A stretch of 64,000 bases of DNA, from assembly GCF_900106535.1 (NCBI RefSeq), contig NZ_FNOH01000003.1, forward strand, positions 248,001 to 312,000. The letters run 5' to 3'. Within the stretch, counting starts at the first letter, position 1, and every line of letters begins with the position of its first letter. The position numbers and the translations under genes were made by a program. The notes under the pieces were generated by a model that was given only the letters and a program-made list of their open reading frames with translations, had not been told where the DNA came from and made no database searches. The stretch comes from Myxococcus xanthus. GTDB taxonomy: Bacteria; Myxococcota; Myxococcia; Myxococcales; Myxococcaceae. This document shows positions 35,401 through 43,160 of this stretch, piece after piece.

Positions 35401-36903
35401 ATGTCTTCCGTGCGCGCGCACCGCGTTTCGTTCGCCTTTTCCGACGCCGTTCCTGTCCTCTCTGAAGTCGACTTCCACCTGTCCCCTGGCTGGACGGGGC
35501 TCGTGGGTGCCAATGGCGCCGGCAAGTCCACCCTGCTCCGGCTGTTGGCGGGAGAGCTGACGCCCACCGAGGGACACCTTCAGTTCGAGCCCTCCACCCC
35601 CACCCTCCGCCTCTGCCGGCAGGAGGTGGAGGCGCTGACGCCCGACATCTCCGCCTTCGCGGAGTCGTGGGACTCCGTCGCGCGGCGACTGCACGGCCAA
35701 CTGGGCCTGGACGTCACCGCGCTGGAGCGCTGGCCCACGCTGTCCCCGGGCGAGCGCAAGCGGTGGCAGGTGGGCGCCGCCCTGGCCGCGGAGCCCCATT
35801 TGCTGCTCTTGGATGAGCCCACCAACCACCTGGATGCGGAGGCCCGCACATGGCTCATCTCCGCGCTGCGCCGCTTCCGGGGCCTGGGCATCGTGGTGTC
35901 ACACGACCGCGACCTGCTGGAGTCCCTCACCACCTCCACGCTGCGCGTCCACCACGGCAGCGCGCGGCTGTGGCCCGGCGCATACACCGCCGCGCGGGCG
36001 CACTGGGAAGCCGAGCGTGAGGCTGAAATCGCCACCCACCAGCAAGCCCGCGCCGAACAACGCCGTGCGGCGCATCTGCTGGACCAGGCCCGGCGCGAAC
36101 AACAGTCCGCGGATGCCGCGCGGCACACCCGCAAGCGACTGAAGAACAAACACGACAACGACGCCCGCTCCATGGGCGCCAAGGTCGTTGCCGGCTGGGC
36201 GGAGGCTGGGGCCGGACGGCGCGTGGGCATCGCACGGCGCGAGTTGGAGCGCGTCAGTGAGGCCGTGGGCGAGTTCACCGCGGACAAGACGGTGGGCCGC
36301 TCCGTCTTCCTGGACTACGTGCGCGCGCCGAACCCGTGGCTCTTCACGCTGGACGTGCCCGGCCTCCGCGCCGGTGACGTGGAGCTGCTGGGCCCCGTGA
36401 ATCTCTCCGTGAGCCGTGAGGCCCGCGTGCGCGTCGAAGGGCCCAACGGCGCCGGCAAGAGCACCCTGGTGCGCGCACTGCTGGAGAACGCGCGCATTCC
36501 GCTGGAGCGCGTGCTCTACCTGCCCCAGGACGTCAGCGCGGACGAGGCCCGGGCCACGCTGGACGCGGTGCGCGCACTGCCGCCCGAGGAACGCGGACGC
36601 GTGCTGTCACTCGTCGCGGCGCTCGGCGTGGACCCGGAGCGGCTGCTCGCCTCCGAGCAGCCCTCCCCCGGCGAGGTGCGCAAGCTCCTCATCGCCCGGG
36701 GACTGGGGCAACACGCCTGGGCCCTGGTGCTGGACGAGCCCACCAACCACCTGGACCTGCCGTCCATCGAACGGCTGGAGGCGGCGCTGCGGGAGTACCC
36801 CGGCGCGCTGATGCTCGTCACGCATGACACGTCCTTCGCCCAGGCCTGCACCTCCGAGGTGTGGCGCGTGGAGCATGGCCAGGTGACGGTGACGTCCGGG
36901 TAG
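35401..36903 (+). CDS. ABC-F family ATPase
   Basis: A 500-residue soluble protein with two ABC ATPase domains and no membrane domain. The first has Walker A GANGAGKS (36-43), signature LSPGERKRW and Walker B LLLDEPTNHLD. The second has GPNGAGKS (about 350), a divergent signature PSPGEVRKL and LVLDEPTNHLD. Between them lies a charged, Ala/Arg/Gln-rich helical linker. ABC-F proteins act on ribosomes, either as translation factors or antibiotic-protection factors; which applies here cannot be told. It is a single gene converging with the epimerase. Confidence 0.9.
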   Translation: MSSVRAHRVSFAFSDAVPVLSEVDFHLSPGWTGLVGANGAGKSTLLRLLAGELTPTEGHLQFEPSTPTLRLCRQEVEALTPDISAFAESWDSVARRLHGQLGLDVTALERWPTLSPGERKRWQVGAALAAEPHLLLLDEPTNHLDAEARTWLISALRRFRGLGIVVSHDRDLLESLTTSTLRVHHGSARLWPGAYTAARAHWEAEREAEIATHQQARAEQRRAAHLLDQARREQQSADAARHTRKRLKNKHDNDARSMGAKVVAGWAEAGAGRRVGIARRELERVSEAVGEFTADKTVGRSVFLDYVRAPNPWLFTLDVPGLRAGDVELLGPVNLSVSREARVRVEGPNGAGKSTLVRALLENARIPLERVLYLPQDVSADEARATLDAVRALPPEERGRVLSLVAALGVDPERLLASEQPSPGEVRKLLIARGLGQHAWALVLDEPTNHLDLPSIERLEAALREYPGALMLVTHDTSFAQACTSEVWRVEHGQVTVTSG

Positions 36904-36966
36904 CCGGCACGGAGGCCCCACCTCGAGGCACGTTGAAGACGCCCAGCCACGTCTCGTCGTTCTGCC

Positions 36967-37941
36967 TCAGGTGCCCGACTGTTCGTGGAACCACGCCACC
37001 AGTCGTGTCAGCCCCTCCTCCACGGAGACGCGCGGCCGGAATCCCGTCTCTCGCTCCAGCGCGGAAGGGTCCGCCCAGGTCGCGTCCATCTCCCCAGGCT
37101 GCGCGGGCGTGGACTTCACCCGCGCCCGGGCGCCCAGGATCCGCTCCAGGACAGAGAGGAAGGCCCGCACCGAAACAGGCTCGCCCCGGCCCACGTTGAG
37201 GACGCGATGGCGAGGTGCCCCTGGGAGCGGCCGGTCCAGCACGCGCACCACGGCCTCCGCCACGTCCTCCACGTAGGTGAAGTCGCGCTGCATCCGGCCT
37301 TCGCCGTGCAGTGACAGCTCGGTGCCGTCACGGATGGCCTGGAGAAAGCGCAGGGGGGCCATGTCTGGTCGTCCCCAGGGGCCGTACACCGTGAAGAAGC
37401 GCAGGCCACTGGTGGGGAGCCCGTGCAGATGGCTGTACGCGTGCGCCAGCAGTTCATCGGCGCGCTTCGTGGCCGCGTAGACGCTGAGCGGGTGGTCCGC
37501 CGCGGCGCCTTCCTGGAACGGCGGCACCGAGCCCGCGCCGTACACGGAGCTGGAGGACGCGTAGACCAGGTGCCGCACCCGGGCCGCGCTGGCCTGCTCC
37601 AGCACCTGGAGGAACCCCGACACGTTGGCGTCCACGTATGCCTGCGCGGTGCCCGCCGGCGCCCGCACGCCCACACGCGCGGCCAGGTGCACCACGGCCT
37701 CGGGGCGCATCTCCTCGAAGAGCGCTCGCAGCGAGGGGCTGTCGGTAACGTCCACGGGACGGAAGGTGAAGCCCGTCGCCCCCGGCAGCGTGCCGAGCCG
37801 CGTCAGCCGGGCCTGCTTCAACGCCACGTCCCCGGACGGGTCCAGGTTGTCCACGCCGATGACGGCATCGCCGCGCGCCAACAGCCGCGCACTGACGTGG
37901 TGGGCAATGAAGCCCGCAGCTCCCGTGACGAGTACCCGCAT
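36967..37941 (-). CDS. NAD-dependent UDP-sugar epimerase, UDP-glucuronate 4-epimerase type
   Basis: The 324-residue extended-SDR enzyme has GAAGFIA at the N-terminus for NAD, the catalytic pair in SSSSVYG and YAATK, and the LRFFTVYGPWGRPDMAPL segment typical of UDP-glucuronate 4-epimerases. It should convert a nucleotide sugar for capsule, LPS O-antigen or exopolysaccharide synthesis. ATG 37941 begins directly at the Rossmann strand and is preferred over an in-frame start 34 codons upstream. The gene stands alone. Confidence 0.85.
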   Translation of the reverse strand: MRVLVTGAAGFIAHHVSARLLARGDAVIGVDNLDPSGDVALKQARLTRLGTLPGATGFTFRPVDVTDSPSLRALFEEMRPEAVVHLAARVGVRAPAGTAQAYVDANVSGFLQVLEQASAARVRHLVYASSSSVYGAGSVPPFQEGAAADHPLSVYAATKRADELLAHAYSHLHGLPTSGLRFFTVYGPWGRPDMAPLRFLQAIRDGTELSLHGEGRMQRDFTYVEDVAEAVVRVLDRPLPGAPRHRVLNVGRGEPVSVRAFLSVLERILGARARVKSTPAQPGEMDATWADPSALERETGFRPRVSVEEGLTRLVAWFHEQSGT

Positions 37942-38041
37942 CCACCTCCACGCTCCCACGCCAGCCCCCAACACGCCACGGCGGAAGACGTGGACGCGGC
38001 GCTTCCCGTCCCAGCCACTTGCACGTAGGGTGGAGGCCCTC

Positions 38042-38572
38042 ATGGTGTCCGTGAATCAGCTCCGCCCCTTCGCCGGTGCCTCGCTGGACGCGTTCCGGGC
38101 CGCGTCCGGCCCTGTGGCCCTCATCCAGCAGCCCGTGGAACTCGTCGGCCAGCACAGCCGGGGCCTGGCGGCACGCACCGTTGGCATGGCACACCGCGCG
38201 TACATGGACGAGCGGCTGCTCGCCATGCTCCGCGACTTCGACAACCTGGAGGTCCACTTCCTCCAGCCCTCCGTGGACGGCGAGGAGCTGACGGTCGGCC
38301 GCACCGAGGCGTGCGACCTGGTGGTGCCCGACCCGTCCGTCTCCCAGCATCACGCCACGATGCGCTGGAGCGCCGCCCGCGGCGGCTTCTCCGTGCGTGA
38401 CGCCGAGTCCATGAACGGCACCTTCATCAACGGTGCCCCCCTGGGCTACCGCGCCCAGGTGCTGCTCCACGACGGGGACACCCTGGCCTTCGGCGACGCC
38501 CAGTTCCTCTACCTTCGCGCCGAAACCGTCTACGAACACCTGCGCCTGGCCAGCCCGAAGAAGGCCCGCTGA
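38042..38572 (+). CDS. FHA-domain protein
   Basis: The 176-residue product has an 80-residue N-terminal part without recognised motifs, then an FHA domain at about 80-160 (LTVGRTEACDLVV, SVSQHHATM, SMNGTFINGAPL). It should bind phosphothreonine on a partner, probably within a Ser/Thr-kinase network of the kind abundant in Myxococcus; no kinase is adjacent. ATG 38042 was chosen as the first Met of the compact protein; 100 bp separate it from the divergent epimerase. Confidence 0.82.
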   Translation: MVSVNQLRPFAGASLDAFRAASGPVALIQQPVELVGQHSRGLAARTVGMAHRAYMDERLLAMLRDFDNLEVHFLQPSVDGEELTVGRTEACDLVVPDPSVSQHHATMRWSAARGGFSVRDAESMNGTFINGAPLGYRAQVLLHDGDTLAFGDAQFLYLRAETVYEHLRLASPKKAR

Positions 38573-38591
38573 GCCAGCCCGAGCCCGAGGC

Positions 38592-39122
38592 TCACGGAAT
38601 GGCCTGGATGGCCTCCACCACCGCCTTGCGCAGGTAGGAGCGGAAGTCCGTCTGCGCCTGGTACATGCCAATCGTGGAGACGGTGCGCGTGGGGTTGCTC
38701 CATCGCAGCTTGCCGTTGGGTCCCACCACCCCCGTCTCCAGCAGCACCTCCGCGCGGCCCATCAGCTGGGCGGACGTCACGTCCACCCAGTTCAGCACCA
38801 CCACCACTCCGGCCTCGGCCTCGTTGTCCTGGATCATCGCCACCACCTCGTGAATGGTGGGTGACGGTGCCTGGGAGATGCGTGTCCCCACCACCTCGAA
38901 GCCCCGCTCACTCAGCGTGGCCTGGGCCTGGCTGACGAGCACCGAACGGGGATTGCCTTCCCCCATCATGTCCTGCCGGTACGTGTAGGTCGGCAGCGAG
39001 TCCACTCGGGAGCCCACCACCACCACCACCTTGCGCAGGGCCCCCGGCGGGCGGACCTGACGCGGAGCGCACGAAGCGAGCAGGAGGCAAAGCAGGACGG
39101 CCGCGGGACGGAGGACGCGCAT
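38592..39122 (-). CDS. Hypothetical lipoprotein
   Basis: The 176-residue product (ATG 39122) has a lipoprotein signal with lipobox LLASC. The mature domain alternates strands and helices, for example VVVVVGSRVDSLPTYTY, SERGFEVVGTRI and EAGVVVVLNWVDV, resembling the beta-alpha fold of CsgG/DUF4136-type envelope lipoproteins, without a confident family match. It is 52 bp downstream of imuB on the same strand and may be co-transcribed with it. Function unknown. Confidence 0.65.
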   Translation of the reverse strand: MRVLRPAAVLLCLLLASCAPRQVRPPGALRKVVVVVGSRVDSLPTYTYRQDMMGEGNPRSVLVSQAQATLSERGFEVVGTRISQAPSPTIHEVVAMIQDNEAEAGVVVVLNWVDVTSAQLMGRAEVLLETGVVGPNGKLRWSNPTRTVSTIGMYQAQTDFRSYLRKAVVEAIQAIP

Positions 39123-39174
39123 GACGGGAAACCTGGGAGACGGGTACGAGGCCACTATGCTGGGCCACTGGGCC

Positions 39175-40686
39175 TCAGTCGAACAGTCCCTGGAGGTAGA
39201 AACGTCCATCCCGTCCGTCGCGGAACACCCAGGCGGGGCCCAGCCCCTCGAAGTGGACCCGGTAGTAGTCCCGTTGAAAGGGCGTCTCCGACCACCACTC
39301 CCCGCCCAGCCGCTCCGGCCCGGTGAGCGCCGTCACCCGGTGCCGCCGGCCCTCCATGCGCGCGGCCAGCAAGCGTCCGGACTCCGCCACTTCCGCCTCC
39401 AGACACGCCGGCTCCGCCAGCAACCGGGAGGGCCGCTCCCGTGAAGCCGCCGACACCGAGGCGCGCCGGGCGCCTGGCTCCAGCAACTCCGCCGACAGGC
39501 CCCGGCGCGCCTCCGGAGGCCGGAAGGCCCGTATTCCATGGGCCGCCTCGGGCCGGTGGACCGCCTCCAGGCCCGCCGCGAAGAGCGACGCCTCCCCCAA
39601 CGTGGACGCCAGCCGCGACAACACGACTTCCAGCGCCGCGTCGCCCTCCGGCGCGTCCCCCAGCGCGAGCTGCTGTCCTCCGTCCTCGGAGTGCTCGTCC
39701 ACCCGGGCGGACACCTCCGCCACCGGGTTCTCCAGCCGCAGCTCCTCCAGCCGGTGCCGCGCCAGTTCGTGCAGCAGCTTCGCCCGCGCCGTGGGCCGCG
39801 CCAGCGTCAGCGTCACCTGCCGTTGCCCCGAGGGGTCCAGCTTCAGCGTGAAGGTGAGCCGCACCGCCGCCCGGCACCGCCCGGACAACCGTGCCCCCAG
39901 CCGGTCCGTCAACGTTTTGAGCGCGAAGCGCAGCGGCTCGAAGGACTCGGCCGGGAAGTCCAGCACCACGCGCTCCTCCAACACCTCTTCCAGCGCCGCG
40001 GGGACGAAGGGCGTGTCGTCCTCTCCGCGGCACCGCGCATGAACCCGTGCGCCAGCCGCGCCGCCCCGGGCCGCCACGGCCCCCACGGGCAGCGCCGCCA
40101 CCTCGCCCAGCGTGGTGAGGCCCAGCGCGGAGAACGCCGCCCCCTCGCGGCCTTCCAACGCGGACAGCGGCAACGGCGCCAGGGCCCGAGCACTGTCCCC
40201 CGGAGCCACCACCTCCACCCGGCGCGCGCCATGCCGAGCCACCGCGCGCGAGGTGAAGGCCTCCGAGGCCACCACCACGTGCGCCCGGTAACCCAGCTCG
40301 GCGCACAGCGACAGCATCCGCGTGCCCAGGCCTTCCTCGCCGTCGCACAGGTGCGCGGCCCCCGCGTCCAGCCACAATCCATCCGGGGCGCAGAGCTGGA
40401 AGCCCGGGGCCAGTGGCAGCAGCGCCTCGCCCAGCGCCGTCAGCGCGCGCAGCTCGTCCTCCGGGCGGTAGTCGAAGTGCCGCAGCCCCGGCTCCAGCGC
40501 GGTGGCCGCCGTCAGCGTCATCCCCGGGCGCACCCCTGCCTTCAGCGCCGAGGTGGAGGCGAAGGCCACGCGGCGCTGGCCACGCACCGCCTCCACCAGC
40601 GCAAAGGGACGGCCCGCAAGTTCCGGGGACTCCACCACCCGGCGCTGAACCGGGAAGCGGGTGAGGTGCAGATAGGCCCTGCGCAT
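39175..40686 (-). CDS. imuB: ImuB, inactive Y-family polymerase homologue
   Basis: A 503-residue protein with the Y-family polymerase body (N-terminal palm/fingers to about 240, little-finger-like region to about 330). The catalytic acidic residues of DinB/UmuC are not conserved: the usual DxDAF strand reads YLHLTRFP and the SIDE motif is replaced by LWLDAGAAHL. QLALG at 339-343 looks like a beta-clamp-binding motif (QLxLx). ImuB acts as the adaptor linking DnaE2 to the clamp. It lies 8 bp after imuA, while dnaE2 is 6.6 kb further along. Confidence 0.88.
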   Translation of the reverse strand: MRRAYLHLTRFPVQRRVVESPELAGRPFALVEAVRGQRRVAFASTSALKAGVRPGMTLTAATALEPGLRHFDYRPEDELRALTALGEALLPLAPGFQLCAPDGLWLDAGAAHLCDGEEGLGTRMLSLCAELGYRAHVVVASEAFTSRAVARHGARRVEVVAPGDSARALAPLPLSALEGREGAAFSALGLTTLGEVAALPVGAVAARGGAAGARVHARCRGEDDTPFVPAALEEVLEERVVLDFPAESFEPLRFALKTLTDRLGARLSGRCRAAVRLTFTLKLDPSGQRQVTLTLARPTARAKLLHELARHRLEELRLENPVAEVSARVDEHSEDGGQQLALGDAPEGDAALEVVLSRLASTLGEASLFAAGLEAVHRPEAAHGIRAFRPPEARRGLSAELLEPGARRASVSAASRERPSRLLAEPACLEAEVAESGRLLAARMEGRRHRVTALTGPERLGGEWWSETPFQRDYYRVHFEGLGPAWVFRDGRDGRFYLQGLFD

Positions 40687-40694
40687 GTCGTGCC

Positions 40695-41567
40695 TCAGTG
40701 CGCCGGCAGGGCCGCGTCCAGTCCCTGCCGCATGGGCGGCATGGGCGCGTCACGGCCGGGACGCTGGCCCAGGATGCCCAGCCCGTTGCGCAGCGCCCCG
40801 GACTGATCTCGCAGGAAGTCCGGCGTGCCGTCCTCCGTGTCCTCGGCCACGTCCAGCAACCGGCCGCCTCCCTCCAGCCCCAGCGCCGGGTACAGCGCGC
40901 TCCACGGCAGCTCCGCCCGCGCGCCCGTGCCGCCCTGCCGGCTGCGCACCACCTCCACCGACCAGCCGTCCCCGTCCCGGGCCTCCGTCCGCAGCCGGAC
41001 CACGCCGTCCGCCGGGGACTCTGGAGAAGTCAGCAGCAGGAGCAGCCCACCGCCGCGCGCCGCCGCGTCCGCCAGCTTGCGCGCCTCCGCCAGGGCCACC
41101 CGGCACGCTCGCCCGCCGGGATTCATGCCGCGCGTCAGGTCCAGCACCACGCAGGCGAAGGCCCCGCTCCGGGCCAGCTGCACCGCCGCCCAGATGCGTT
41201 GCTCAGAAGCCTGGGGCCGAACGATGAGCAGCCGCTCCAGGTCCACGCCCAGGGCCGCGGCCGAGGGCGAGTAGAGCTCCCGGGGGCCGTCCACCCAGGC
41301 GCACAGCCGCGCCTCCTGGTGCGCCGCGGCCACCGCGTGCAGCGCCAGGCTGGTGCGCCCTGAGGCCGCCTCGCCACACAGCTCCACCACCTGCCCCAGT
41401 GGCAGGCCCCCCGTCGGCAGCAGGGCGTCCACCGCCGACAGGCCCGTGCGGAGCACCGCCAGGTAGCGCCGGGGCGCTGCCTGCAACTGGCGGATCCGCT
41501 CCCGAAGCTGCTCCACGACCGAGCCCGTCCCCTGCCCCGCTCCCACTCGCTGCTCCGCCGCGCTCAT
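40695..41567 (-). CDS. imuA: ImuA, RecA-like mutasome accessory protein
   Basis: A 290-residue RecA/SulA-like protein. The N-terminal LRTGLSAVDALLPTGGLPLGQVVEL is the typical ImuA/RecA start. The Walker A site reads GEAASGRT (65-72), with Arg71 in place of the invariant Lys, so ATP hydrolysis is doubtful. The RecA strand ACVVLDL and the L-type loops are still recognisable. ImuA interacts with ImuB and DnaE2 and may modulate RecA. An excellent GAGGAGG site precedes ATG 41567. It is the first gene of the imuA-imuB operon. Confidence 0.85.
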   Translation of the reverse strand: MSAAEQRVGAGQGTGSVVEQLRERIRQLQAAPRRYLAVLRTGLSAVDALLPTGGLPLGQVVELCGEAASGRTSLALHAVAAAHQEARLCAWVDGPRELYSPSAAALGVDLERLLIVRPQASEQRIWAAVQLARSGAFACVVLDLTRGMNPGGRACRVALAEARKLADAAARGGGLLLLLTSPESPADGVVRLRTEARDGDGWSVEVVRSRQGGTGARAELPWSALYPALGLEGGGRLLDVAEDTEDGTPDFLRDQSGALRNGLGILGQRPGRDAPMPPMRQGLDAALPAH

Positions 41568-41596
41568 CTCGCCTCCTCGCCAGGCCCCTCCGGACC

Positions 41597-41620
41597 GGAC
41601 GACCGGCGGGGCGGTCGTCC
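41597..41620 (-). promoter_or_regulatory. Perfect inverted repeat before imuA
   Basis: GGACGACCG (41597-41605) and CGGTCGTCC (41612-41620) are exact complements around a 6-bp centre, 30 bp upstream of the imuA start. It could be an operator of the imuAB operon or the terminator of the VWA lipoprotein gene (90 bp earlier). It does not resemble the GAAC-N4-GTTC box seen before dnaE2. Confidence 0.45.
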
Positions 41621-41709
41621 ACTATCCTCGGAGGTCTGACATGCGCCTTCATGGGACGCATGGCGGTGGGTGCGTGGATCAGACCCGCTGGTGCGGGTTC
41701 ACCCGGGCA

Positions 41710-42924
41710 TCAGCCGGCGCAGAGGACCTTCACTTCCACCTTCTTGTCGTCCGCGCGGCGCAGGCAGCTCGACTGGAAGAACAGGCGGGCCGGGTACGCT
41801 TCCGTGGAGGCCTCGTAGCGCAGGTCGCCCGCGGCCACCGAGCACCGCTCCACCTCGTCATTGGCGCGCGTCAGCTCCACCTGGACCAGCCGGGGGTCGG
41901 GCAGGTTCACCACCTCGATGCTCTGCGCCACCGTGGCCAGCTCCGCGATGCGCAGCAGGGTGTCGCGGTAGTTGTCCCGGCAGATGGAATCGAGGTTGTC
42001 GAGCCCCTGGTCGAACGCCTCCGCCATGGCGCGCTGCCGGTGGCCGGGACCGTAGGAGGTCGGGCAATCGACGTTGCGCACGAAGACACCGTCGGGTGTC
42101 GCGTCGCGGATCAGCTCCGCCCGCTTGTCGGACAGCGCCACCGGACCAATCGTGGCCCAGAGCACCTGACGCGAGGCCCCCGTTGAATCCCGAAGCTGCT
42201 GGAACGTGGCGAAGTACTCCTCCACCGGCGTCAGCAGATGGGACTGCTCACTGCAGTTGTCAATGGACGTGTCGTCGGACACCCACACCGGCGGAGGGCG
42301 CTGGATGGTGCTGCAGTCTTCCTCGTCGGTGACCACCGCCACCAGCAGGCGCGCGCCGTCGCGCAGGAAGCCGGCGTTGCCGTTCTCCGCCCCCGGCGTC
42401 GACACCAGCGGCTCCGTCACGGCCAGCCGGACCGCTTCGAAGGGCGTCTCCTGCCCGCTGCCATCCGTCCCCTGGATCACCAGCCGGCGGAACTTCTCCA
42501 GCACGTACGGATCCGTCCCGTCGATGAAGCGCTCGTCGGTGGGGTTGCCCGCCGCATCCGGCACGCGCTGCAACCGGCCAGACTCCTTGGCGTACTCTCG
42601 GAGTGTCGTCTGCCCCTGGAACATGGCCAGCCGGTACACGGACGTGGTGATCACGCCCACCCGGAAGTCCTGCGAGACGCCGCTGCCCTCCTTCAGCGCC
42701 TCCAGGAAGGCGGGCAGCTCCGTGGCGATGGCGTTCTGCTCCTCTTCCATGGATCCGGAGTTGTCGATGACGAAGAGGATGTCCGTCTTCTGCGGCGCGA
42801 TGACGGGCGACTCGCTCTCGCATTTGCCGGGCAGGTTGGAGCCCGGTTCGTCGACGGGCGACCGGCACGACGTCCACAAGAGAGACGGCAGCAGGAGCAG
42901 GTGGGCGAAGGGTCGGAGCTTCAT
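41710..42924 (-). CDS. VWA-domain lipoprotein
   Basis: The 404-residue product has a lipoprotein signal with lipobox LWTSC and a von Willebrand factor A domain at about 48-300. The metal-ion-dependent adhesion motif is intact: DNSGSM with the later Thr and Asp (VVTDEED). VWA lipoproteins of this kind are common in Myxococcus, and several are thought to take part in adhesion or surface assembly. It is divergent from lonD. The ligand is unknown. Confidence 0.85.
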   Translation of the reverse strand: MKLRPFAHLLLLPSLLWTSCRSPVDEPGSNLPGKCESESPVIAPQKTDILFVIDNSGSMEEEQNAIATELPAFLEALKEGSGVSQDFRVGVITTSVYRLAMFQGQTTLREYAKESGRLQRVPDAAGNPTDERFIDGTDPYVLEKFRRLVIQGTDGSGQETPFEAVRLAVTEPLVSTPGAENGNAGFLRDGARLLVAVVTDEEDCSTIQRPPPVWVSDDTSIDNCSEQSHLLTPVEEYFATFQQLRDSTGASRQVLWATIGPVALSDKRAELIRDATPDGVFVRNVDCPTSYGPGHRQRAMAEAFDQGLDNLDSICRDNYRDTLLRIAELATVAQSIEVVNLPDPRLVQVELTRANDEVERCSVAAGDLRYEASTEAYPARLFFQSSCLRRADDKKVEVKVLCAG

Positions 42925-43053
42925 GGGGGGCCTCTCGAAGAGCTGCGCACCCCGGCGGGGCGCCGCGTCAGATGCTAGGGGGGCGATCATGCCCCACCCT
43001 ACGTCCGGACGCGAGACTTCCGAGGAACCCTGGAGAGGTGACGGGGGGCGGAA

Positions 43054-43070
43054 AAACGCACACTGCGTTT
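43054..43070 (+). promoter_or_regulatory. 17-bp palindrome overlapping the lonD -35 region
   Basis: AAACGCA (43054-43060) and TGCGTTT (43064-43070) are perfect complements around CAC. The right arm overlaps the first two bases of the predicted -35 hexamer, the classic location for a repressor site. Confidence 0.5.
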
Positions 43071-43096
43071 GCCATGTCCGTTTTGGTTGTTACGTT
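43069..43096 (+). promoter_or_regulatory. Candidate sigma-70-type promoter of lonD
   Basis: TTGCCA (43069-43074) and TACGTT (43091-43096) are separated by 16 bp. Transcription would start near 43103, giving a leader of about 58 nt. Visual match only. Confidence 0.35.
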
Positions 43097-43160
43097 GGTT
43101 CATCCGCCGCAGAAAACCTGGAAATGTTCACTGGTTGTCGAAGAGAAAAGGCTGAATTTC

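Noticed and set aside
39155..40753. 532-codon minus-strand frame overlapping imuB in another phase
   Set aside because: Gly/Arg-rich shadow; imuB in the other phase is clearly homologous to Y-family proteins.
41568..41709. A second GAAC-N4-GTTC SOS box before imuA
   Set aside because: I searched the intergenic region by eye on both strands and found none; the inverted repeat there has different arms.
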